Positions 8,693 through 15,406 of a DNA stretch of 64,000 nt are shown here, one piece after another. The position numbers and the translations under genes are program-made. The stretch comes from Clostridia bacterium (GTDB taxonomy: Bacteria; Bacillota; Clostridia; Oscillospirales; CAG-272). Each line of letters starts with the position of its first letter. Positions within the stretch are counted from its first letter, which is position 1. The notes beneath the pieces are model-generated. The model worked only from the letters and a program-made list of their open reading frames with translations, ran no database searches and was not told where the DNA came from. The stretch is from positions 49,142-113,141 of the forward strand of contig JAGBTY010000023.1 in the NCBI GenBank assembly GCA_017631085.1, given 5' to 3'.

Positions 8693-10978
8693 TTAAAGCT
8701 TTTTCCTTATGATCTTTCCACTTGTGGTCTTTGGCAGACTATCGTGGAATTCTACGATTCTCGGATATTTATAGGGGGCGGTACGAGATTTGACATAGCT
8801 TTGAATTTCTTTCTTCAGGTCGTCTGTTCCCTCATATCCGTTAACAAGCACTATACTTGCCTTGACTACCTGTCCGCGTATCTCGTCTGGTGCCGCGGAA
8901 ACTCCGCACTCAAGAACGTAAGGAAGTTCCATGATAACGTTCTCTATCTCAAACGGACCGATCCTGTAGCCCGAAGACTTGATAACGTCGTCTGCACGTC
9001 CAACGTACCAGAGGAAGCCGTCCTCGTCGCACCATGCAAGGTCTCCCGTATGATAATAACCGTCTCTCCACGTTTCAGCCGTTATCTCGGGATTTCCGTC
9101 ATAGGCATAAGCAAGACCGCAAGGCAGACCGTTAGAAATATCGATACAAATTTCTCCGCTCTCACCGGGCTCTACCTCCTCACCCTCGGCACTGATAAGG
9201 TGCACATTGTAAAGAGGAGTGGGCTTACCCATAGAACCGATCTTATGGCTTCCACCCGCAAGATTTCCTATGATAAGTGTGCTCTCGGACTGACCGAAGC
9301 CTTCCATGATCTTGAGTCCCGTATGGTTTTCAAACTGACGGAATACCTCGGGATTAAGCGCCTCACCCGCAGTAGATGCGTGTTCTATGCTTGAGAGGTC
9401 AAAGCGAGACAGATCTTGTTTTATAAGCATTCTGTACATCGTAGGAGGCGCACAGAATGTGGTAATATTGTATTTCTTGAACAGAGGAAGTATCTGCTCT
9501 GCATCAAAGCGATCAAAGTCGTATACGAAGGTTGCCGCCTCGCACAGCCATTGACCGTAAAGCTTACCCCACATTGCCTTTGCCCAACCCGTATCGGATA
9601 TGGTCAGATGTAATCCGTCAGGATTTACCTGATGCCAATATTTTGCGGTTATAAAGTGTCCTAAAGGATACTTATAGTTATGTGCCGCGATCTTCGGATA
9701 TCCCGATGTTCCCGATGTAAAGAACATAAGCATGGGATCGTTTCCGCAAGGAGCGTCTTCGACACGGGCAAAGTGACTGCTATACATACCGTATTCGTCG
9801 TTAAAGTTACGCCAGCCATCACGCTCTCCGCCAACCATTATCTTATGCTCGAGGCCCGGGCATTTCTCTGCCGCAGCATCTACAGCATTCGATACGTCTC
9901 CGTCAGCGGTACAAAGTATTGCCTTGATTCCTCCCGCATTGAATCTGTATTCAAAGTCCTTCTCAAGAAGCTGATTAGGCGCAGGTATTGCAATAGCACC
10001 AAGCTTATGCAGTGCCAATATGGAGAACCAGAACTGATAGTGACGCTTAAGAACAAGCATCACGCGGTCTCCCCTCTTTATACCGATAGCTCTGAAATAA
10101 TTTGCGACTCTTGCAGATTCCTTCTTCATATCACTGAAAGTAAATCTGCGCTCTGTGCCGTCAAGGCTAATATGTACCATTGCAAGCTTGTCGGGTTTAC
10201 GCGTACCAAGCTCGTCAACAACATCAAAGGCAAAGTTGAATTTATCCTCGTTTTTGAAGGCAATCTCGGTAAGAGCGCCGTCATTTTCGGTAGGAATAAT
10301 AAAATCGTGATATATTCTCTTCTGGTTGTCCTCGCCACGACGCTTTGTGACCATGGTGGAAGCAGCCGCCTGCTCTCCCTCTCTTGCCGCCTGATTACGA
10401 AGAACTATCGCATAGAAGGAGCAATCCTCTCCTCCCACAGCAACCATTCCGTGAGGCGTACCAGAATCGTAGTATATAGAGTCTCCTGCCCCGAGGATCT
10501 CGGAGTGATCGCCTATCTGGATCTTCATCTGACCGCTTATGACGATATCACATTCCTGTCCTTCATGAGTCACCATCTCTATCTCTTCGCTCTCCGCGCC
10601 CTCATGGTACTTCATCTCCATGTAAAGCGGAAGCGCGATACGGTTACGGAAGCCGGAAGCAAGGTTATATCCCACCATGTGGTGAGCCTCTTCTATCTTC
10701 TGTCCCTCGCCTCTTCTTGTCAACGAGTAGGAGCGAAGCTTCGGGCTCTTACCCTCGAGGATATCGCTCATGTCTACGCCGAAAATAAGCACACAGTGAT
10801 AAAGGAAAGCAATGCTTAAATTCTTGTTTCCGCTCTCACATGCTACGTATTCACTCTCGTCAATTCCAATACGTGCAGCCATATCTGCTGTCGTAAGACC
10901 TGTGATAAGACGCAGCTCGCGAATACGGTCGGCTATCTGTTTTAATTTTTGCTCCATTATATTAATAGGTTGTTCCAT
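8693..10978 (-). CDS. HTH (XRE)-cupin-acyl-CoA synthetase fusion protein, copy 1
   Basis: Three modules lie in one 761-residue chain. Residues about 12-75 are an XRE-type helix-turn-helix (IRELRLITGLTTADMAA...CESGNKN). Residues about 115-195 are a cupin (VTHEGQECD...GDSIYYDSGTPHGM), the layout of XRE-cupin regulators. Residues about 225-761 are a complete ANL-superfamily acyl-CoA synthetase with the P-loop FTSGTSGYPK (420-429), GFGQSE, YHTGDLA, the hinge-like GRADDVIKSSGYRIGP and the C-terminal catalytic lysine K755 in SGKIIRKKL. The synthetase part resembles medium- and short-chain acyl-CoA synthetases (acid + ATP + CoA to acyl-CoA + AMP + PPi). It starts 10 bases after copy 2 ends, with GAGAGG upstream. 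All catalytic motifs look intact; acid specificity and DNA target are unknown. Confidence 0.9.
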   Translation of the reverse strand: MEQPINIMEQKLKQIADRIRELRLITGLTTADMAARIGIDESEYVACESGNKNLSIAFLYHCVLIFGVDMSDILEGKSPKLRSYSLTRRGEGQKIEEAHHMVGYNLASGFRNRIALPLYMEMKYHEGAESEEIEMVTHEGQECDIVISGQMKIQIGDHSEILGAGDSIYYDSGTPHGMVAVGGEDCSFYAIVLRNQAAREGEQAAASTMVTKRRGEDNQKRIYHDFIIPTENDGALTEIAFKNEDKFNFAFDVVDELGTRKPDKLAMVHISLDGTERRFTFSDMKKESARVANYFRAIGIKRGDRVMLVLKRHYQFWFSILALHKLGAIAIPAPNQLLEKDFEYRFNAGGIKAILCTADGDVSNAVDAAAEKCPGLEHKIMVGGERDGWRNFNDEYGMYSSHFARVEDAPCGNDPMLMFFTSGTSGYPKIAAHNYKYPLGHFITAKYWHQVNPDGLHLTISDTGWAKAMWGKLYGQWLCEAATFVYDFDRFDAEQILPLFKKYNITTFCAPPTMYRMLIKQDLSRFDLSSIEHASTAGEALNPEVFRQFENHTGLKIMEGFGQSESTLIIGNLAGGSHKIGSMGKPTPLYNVHLISAEGEEVEPGESGEICIDISNGLPCGLAYAYDGNPEITAETWRDGYYHTGDLAWCDEDGFLWYVGRADDVIKSSGYRIGPFEIENVIMELPYVLECGVSAAPDEIRGQVVKASIVLVNGYEGTDDLKKEIQSYVKSRTAPYKYPRIVEFHDSLPKTTSGKIIRKKL

Positions 10979-10988
10979 TATTTACCTC

Positions 10989-13256
10989 TCAAAGCTTATT
11001 GCGGATGATCTTTCCGCTTATCGTCTTTGGCAATTCCTTACGGAATTCAACGATTCTCGGATATTTGTAAGGAGCTGTATGAAGCTTTACATAATTCTGA
11101 ATATCCTTTTTGAGCTCCTCAGTACCCTCTGTACCGGGCACGAGAACGATACAAGCCTTTACGACCTGTCCTCTGACCTCGTCGGGTGCTGCGCAAACGC
11201 CACACTCAAGAACGTACGGAAGCTCCATGATCGTAGATTCGATCTCAAACGGACCTATGCGGTATCCGGACGACTTTATAACGTCGTCTGCGCGACCGAC
11301 GTACCAGTAATATCCGTCCTCATCACGCCACGCAAGGTCACCAGTATGATACATACCGTCATACCAAACGTTCTTCGTTGCTTCCTCGTTCAGATAATAT
11401 CCAAGGAATACTCCGCAGCTTGTTTTAGGCTCGGTACGAATAACTATCTCGCCGTTTACTCCGTCCGGTACGGGATTTCCGTCAGCATCTGCAAGGTCGA
11501 TACCGTATCCGGGAACAGGCTTACCCATAGCACCGGGCTTGAGCTGAGTGCCAAGCAGATTCGCAATACCAAGAGTCATTTCCGTCTGACCAAAGCCCTC
11601 GGCGATACGAAGTCCCGTTGCCTTTTCAAACTGATAGAAGACCTCGGGGTTAAGTGCCTCACCTGCTGTTGTGGCATGGCGGATAGAAGAAAGGTCAAAA
11701 CGGCTGAGATCCTGCTTTATGAGCATTCTGTACATTGTAGGTGGAGCACAGAACGTAGTAATATTATACTGTTTAAATAGAGGAAGTATCTTCTCTGCAT
11801 CAAATCGGTCAAAATCGTAGACAAAAACTGCACATTCACAGAGCCACTGTCCGTAGAGCTTACCCCAAAGAGCCTTACCCCAACCGGTCTCGGAAATTGT
11901 GAAATGGAGGCCGTCCTTCTCGCACAAATGCCAGTACTTTGCAGTAACGAAATGACCGAGCGCATACTTGTAGGAGTGCATAGCCATCTTCGGATAACCT
12001 GTCGTTCCCGAGGTAAAGAGCATCAGCATGGGATCATTTCCGCAAGGCGCATCCTCTGTGCGAACGTAACGACGGCTGAAGAGCGAGTATTCCGAATCAA
12101 AGTCTCGCCAACCGTCTCTCTCTCCGCCAACAAGTACCTTGGTAAGCGGTTTTTCAAGATTTGCCTCCGCAAGCTCTATCTGATGCGCGGTATCTCCGTC
12201 TGCGGTACAAACCACGGCACTAACTCCCGCAGCCTTAAATCTATAAGTAAAATCGTGTTCAACAAGCTGATTTGTAGCGGGTATCGCAATCACTCCTATC
12301 TTATGAAGACCGAGTATTGCGAACCAGAACTGATAATGGCGCTTAAGCACCAAAAGAACGCGGTCACCTCTCTTGATACCGAGTGACTTGAAATAATTTG
12401 CGCTCTGTGAAGATGCATCCTTGATATCCTTAAAGGTAAATCTGCGCGCCGTCATGTCGTTTGCTATGTGGACCATAGCGATCTTTTCGGGCTCTCTGCG
12501 CGCAATCTCGTCCACAGTATCGAAAGCAAAGTTATATTTATCCTCGTCAGTGAAATCAACGTCAAGAAGAACTCCGTTTTCATCCTCCTTGGTCTGAACG
12601 AATTTTTCACAGAGAAGAGGCTCTTTAACAGTGTTCTGAATATCGGAACCGATATACATAGGCTGGTCGGTTGCATCACTTGCCATAACTACCGAGAGAA
12701 AAACGCAATCGTTATTATCTATAGCTATCATTCCGTGAGGCGTTGAAGACTTAAAGAAAATACTGTCACCCTCGCGTAATATCTCCTCGTGATCGCCAAT
12801 GCGGAAACGCAATGAGCCCTTAATTACCATATCGAACTCCTGACCTGCGTGAGTTACGGTATGGATAGGCTTATTCTGAAGCTCTTCCGAATAAGGATAG
12901 GTCACCCAATAGGGAGCAGCAAGCTTTTTACGGAATTGAGATGCAATAGCCTGTATGGTAATGCCGTCCTCCTTCGCAGTGGTTATTCCCTCACCCTTTC
13001 TTGTAACTGTATAGCCCGAAAGCTTTGCAGTATGTCCTTCAAGAAGATCTGTTATTTCTATTCCGTATGCCTTCGCACATTTATGTATGAAAGTAAAAGG
13101 CAGGTCAACATTACCCGATTCGTACGAGCAGTACAATTCCTCGGAAACCTCAGTAAGCTCTGCCATCTGGACTGTCGTATAGCCCATTATCTGACGCATC
13201 TCACGAATACGCAACGCTACCTTTTCGAGCTGTTTTACATCCGATTGATTTGACAT
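10989..13256 (-). CDS. HTH (XRE)-cupin-acyl-CoA synthetase fusion protein, copy 2
   Basis: This 755-residue paralogue of the next gene has the same order: XRE helix-turn-helix (about 12-75, with SYESGNVDLP), cupin (about 112-192, with VTHAGQEFD and STPHGM), and acyl-CoA synthetase (about 220-755). The synthetase motifs FTSGTTGYPK (414-423), EGFGQTEMT, YHTGDLAWRDEDG, GRADDVIKSSGYRIGP and the C-terminal SGKIIRNKL with K749 are intact. It is the first gene of the operon behind the isoleucine T-box and has GGAGG before its ATG. Copies 1 and 2 align across their full length but have diverged clearly, so this is an old tandem duplication, perhaps with different acid specificities. 2-Methylbutyrate is the expected acid if the isoleucine logic is right. 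Confidence 0.9.
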   Translation of the reverse strand: MSNQSDVKQLEKVALRIREMRQIMGYTTVQMAELTEVSEELYCSYESGNVDLPFTFIHKCAKAYGIEITDLLEGHTAKLSGYTVTRKGEGITTAKEDGITIQAIASQFRKKLAAPYWVTYPYSEELQNKPIHTVTHAGQEFDMVIKGSLRFRIGDHEEILREGDSIFFKSSTPHGMIAIDNNDCVFLSVVMASDATDQPMYIGSDIQNTVKEPLLCEKFVQTKEDENGVLLDVDFTDEDKYNFAFDTVDEIARREPEKIAMVHIANDMTARRFTFKDIKDASSQSANYFKSLGIKRGDRVLLVLKRHYQFWFAILGLHKIGVIAIPATNQLVEHDFTYRFKAAGVSAVVCTADGDTAHQIELAEANLEKPLTKVLVGGERDGWRDFDSEYSLFSRRYVRTEDAPCGNDPMLMLFTSGTTGYPKMAMHSYKYALGHFVTAKYWHLCEKDGLHFTISETGWGKALWGKLYGQWLCECAVFVYDFDRFDAEKILPLFKQYNITTFCAPPTMYRMLIKQDLSRFDLSSIRHATTAGEALNPEVFYQFEKATGLRIAEGFGQTEMTLGIANLLGTQLKPGAMGKPVPGYGIDLADADGNPVPDGVNGEIVIRTEPKTSCGVFLGYYLNEEATKNVWYDGMYHTGDLAWRDEDGYYWYVGRADDVIKSSGYRIGPFEIESTIMELPYVLECGVCAAPDEVRGQVVKACIVLVPGTEGTEELKKDIQNYVKLHTAPYKYPRIVEFRKELPKTISGKIIRNKL

Positions 13257-13283
13257 AACTTAATTCCTCCTTTAAAACAAAAA

Positions 13284-13309
13284 CGCCCCAAGAACAAAAT
13301 CTTGAGACG
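13284..13309 (-). terminator. Conditional terminator of the isoleucine T-box
   Basis: Minus-strand CGTCTCAAGA and TTCTTGGGGCG pair around a short loop and are followed by TTTTTGTTTT. It competes with the antiterminator formed by the T-box element just upstream. Confidence 0.85.
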
Positions 13310-13532
13310 AGCTAAAATACCCGCGAAACCACTCAAATTGCGGAAAACGCCACTTAGAACTCAAATAAGTCCTTGCCCTTAACGCGGGGAACGTGAAACT
13401 CTAACACAAGCTCGAATTTCCGACTCGGAAGTGATGGGTAGATCGGCTTTTTGCAATCGGCTCACACCACCCGCCGACTCTCTGAATGCTCATTACACCC
13501 TACCGTCTTCGTCACAGTCTTTATTTTTTTAT
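13284..13532 (-). promoter_or_regulatory. T-box leader with isoleucine specifier (ATC)
   Basis: On the minus strand the leader has the AGAGAG stem I start (13483-13478), the GGTGTGAGCCGA segment, and the specifier region ending in TTCCGAG. Placing the codon nine bases before the end of that GAG, as in the valS leader of this window, gives ATC at 13435-13433, isoleucine. The T-box/antiterminator bulge GTGGTTTCGCGG is at about 13332-13321; its TGGT pairs with ACCA, fitting the A discriminator base of tRNA-Ile. A terminator hairpin (13284-13309) with a following T tract is the alternative fold. Uncharged tRNA-Ile should switch on the downstream operon. Confidence 0.88.
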
Positions 13533-13538
13533 ACATAT

Positions 13539-13567
13539 ATTTTATCATTTATCCCGAAAAAAGTCAA
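13539..13567 (-). promoter_or_regulatory. Sigma-A promoter of the isoleucine T-box operon
   Basis: TTGACT (13567-13562), a 17-base spacer and TAAAAT (13544-13539) on the minus strand. Transcription would begin near 13532, just before stem I. Confidence 0.85.
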
Positions 13568-13661
13568 ACATTTTCTACGCAAAAACTGCACAAACTTTCA
13601 AAATAATCGATATTTTTTTTGTGCACTATTATTAAATATCGCATTTTTTAACATTTTCCAC

Positions 13662-13690
13662 TTGACAAATCGTGAGTTTAATGGTTAAAT
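13662..13690 (+). promoter_or_regulatory. Promoter of the leucine T-box operon
   Basis: TTGACA (13662-13667), a 17-base spacer and TTAAAT (13685-13690). The -10 is a 4 of 6 match, the -35 is perfect. Confidence 0.7.
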
Positions 13691-13699
13691 ATATACATT

Positions 13700-13976
13700 A
13701 AATGTATAAAAACAAAAGCAAAGACGGAATTCTTATCCCTTATTCGAGCGTCACAGAGAGTCGGCGGATGGTGTGAGCCGATACGTACGATTGGGATATT
13801 CTCTTTCCCGAGCCTGTCTTGTCAACGCAAAAGCAAGTAATGAGACACGGTAGCCCCCGTTATAGGGCAAGGCCCTTATTGGGGTTTTTAAGTGATTTCC
13901 CTTTTTGGGGGTAATCAGGGTGGTACCGCGAATATGATTCGTCCCTGAAGCCGCACAGTCGGCTCGGGGATTTTTT
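13700..13976 (+). promoter_or_regulatory. T-box leader with leucine specifier (CTC)
   Basis: Stem I begins AGAGAG at 13755. The 28 bases 13755-13782 differ from the isoleucine T-box (13456-13483, reverse strand) at one position only. The specifier by the same nine-base spacing rule is CTC at 13801-13803, leucine. The T-box element AGGGTGGTACCGCG is at 13917-13930; its TGGT fits the A discriminator of tRNA-Leu. A terminator (13942-13970 plus T tract) follows. The downstream LeuA-like gene independently agrees with leucine control. Confidence 0.9.
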
Positions 13977-13977
13977 G
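13942..13977 (+). terminator. Conditional terminator of the leucine T-box
   Basis: The stem TCCCTGA/GCCG pairs with CGGC/TCGGGGA with one bulged A, followed by TTTTTTG. Confidence 0.85.
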
Positions 13978-13999
13978 TTTGAAAGGAGATATACACATC

Positions 14000-15406
14000 A
14001 TGAGACAAATCGTAATAAGCGACGCAACAATGAAGCAAAACTCGGAGGAGTTACGCCTCACTTTTAAAGAAAAGATCGAGCTTGCAAAGCTCCTTGACAA
14101 GAGCGGTGTGGATCTTATCGAGCTTGACAGCATAAAAGATACCCGCATCGACGCACTGTTGATAAAATCCATAGTTGCTGCGGTAAACAACAGCCGTATT
14201 GCTGTTCCCGTAGAGCTTTCGAACGCAGATAACCTCGAACGCACATGTGTAGCTCTTAAAAATGCCAAAAACCCGCGACTTCAGGTCTGTGCACCAACAA
14301 GCGCTGTTCAAATAGAATACCTTTTCCACAAGAAGCCGGAGGCAATGCTCGAAGCGATAGAAAAAACTGTCTCAGCGTGTCGCGCTCTTTGCAATGACAT
14401 AGAATTTGTTGCGGACGATGCAACACGAAGCGAAGGAGACTTTCTTTCAAAAGCAATAGAAGCTGCAATTGGTGCAGGTGCGACCACCGTAACGCTTTGC
14501 GATACGGCAGGTACAATGCTTCCCTCCGAATTTGCGGATTTTATAAGACGTCAGTACGATGCCGTACCCAAATTACGTGAGGTAACACTCGGTGTTTGTT
14601 GCTCCAATACGATTGCTATGGCAGATGCCTGCGCAGTTATGGCAATCGCAGAAGGTGCAGGACAGCTTCGCGCGGCAACACACTCTTTCACCGAGGTCTC
14701 TCTTGAGAACGTCACTCGAATACTCACCGCAAAAGCCGATTCACTTGATTCGTGTATCAGCGTAAAAGCAACTCAGATCAGCAGAATTATATCCCAGATC
14801 GAACGCCTCTGCCATACGGGAAAAGCTCAAAACACCGCTGAGGGAGCAGAAAACGACGATGGAATATTCCTTACTATCCATGATACCGAGGAAGCAGTAG
14901 CCAAGGCTACAGTAAGACTCGGATACGACCTCTCCGCCGAAGATACACAAAAGGTCTACTCGGCATTCAGACAGATCGCCGAAAAGAAAGAAAAGGTAAG
15001 CTTTAAGGAGCTTGATGCTATCGTTGCATCCTCGGCTATGCAAGTTCCCTCCACCTATAAGCTTGACACATACGTTATCACGTCCGGAAATACCATATCA
15101 GCTACTGCTCACATCAAGCTTATCAAAAACGATAATACAGTTGAGGGCGTTTATATTGGTGACGGCTCGATAGATGCCGCATTCCAAGCCATTGAAAAGA
15201 TCACAGGTTGTCACTACGAGCTTGACGACTTCCAGCTTCAAGCGGTCACAGAAGGTCGCGAGGCTATGGGACAAACGGTAGTTAAGCTTCGCGCAGGTGA
15301 CAAGGTATATTCGGGAAGAGGAATCTCTACCGATATTGTAGGGGCAGGAATACAAGCCTATTTGAGTGCTCTGAATAAAATCGTTTATGAGGAGGAGATG
15401 GAATGA
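14000..15406 (+). CDS. LeuA-like (2-isopropylmalate synthase family) protein with degenerate active site
   Basis: The 468-residue protein has the two-part layout of 2-isopropylmalate/homocitrate synthases: an HMGL-like TIM barrel (about 1-270, with ADDATRSEGDFL and CDTAGTMLP) and a C-terminal LeuA regulatory dimer domain (about 345-465, ending in GISTDIVGAGIQAYLSAL). However, the catalytic motifs are changed. DTTLRDGEQ is replaced by SDATMKQNS (D8 kept, Arg to K12). The metal-binding HxHND is replaced by CCSNT (residues 200-204, both His and the Asp lost). The GERAGN motif is absent. Normal isopropylmalate synthase activity is therefore doubtful; a leucine-sensing or altered enzyme role is possible. 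ATG at 14000 has AAAGGAG upstream. Its TGA overlaps the next ATG. Confidence 0.85.
   Translation: MRQIVISDATMKQNSEELRLTFKEKIELAKLLDKSGVDLIELDSIKDTRIDALLIKSIVAAVNNSRIAVPVELSNADNLERTCVALKNAKNPRLQVCAPTSAVQIEYLFHKKPEAMLEAIEKTVSACRALCNDIEFVADDATRSEGDFLSKAIEAAIGAGATTVTLCDTAGTMLPSEFADFIRRQYDAVPKLREVTLGVCCSNTIAMADACAVMAIAEGAGQLRAATHSFTEVSLENVTRILTAKADSLDSCISVKATQISRIISQIERLCHTGKAQNTAEGAENDDGIFLTIHDTEEAVAKATVRLGYDLSAEDTQKVYSAFRQIAEKKEKVSFKELDAIVASSAMQVPSTYKLDTYVITSGNTISATAHIKLIKNDNTVEGVYIGDGSIDAAFQAIEKITGCHYELDDFQLQAVTEGREAMGQTVVKLRAGDKVYSGRGISTDIVGAGIQAYLSALNKIVYEEEME

Noticed and set aside
4239-13256. Plain fermentative branched-chain amino acid degradation operon
   Set aside because: Gene content alone would fit, but the isoleucine T-box would induce it only when Ile is scarce, which makes little sense for degradation. 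Kept as the main alternative, not excluded.
13431-13688. Short plus-strand open frame in the isoleucine T-box leader
   Set aside because: It overlaps T-box structure and promoter on the other strand and has no ribosome binding site or protein-like composition.
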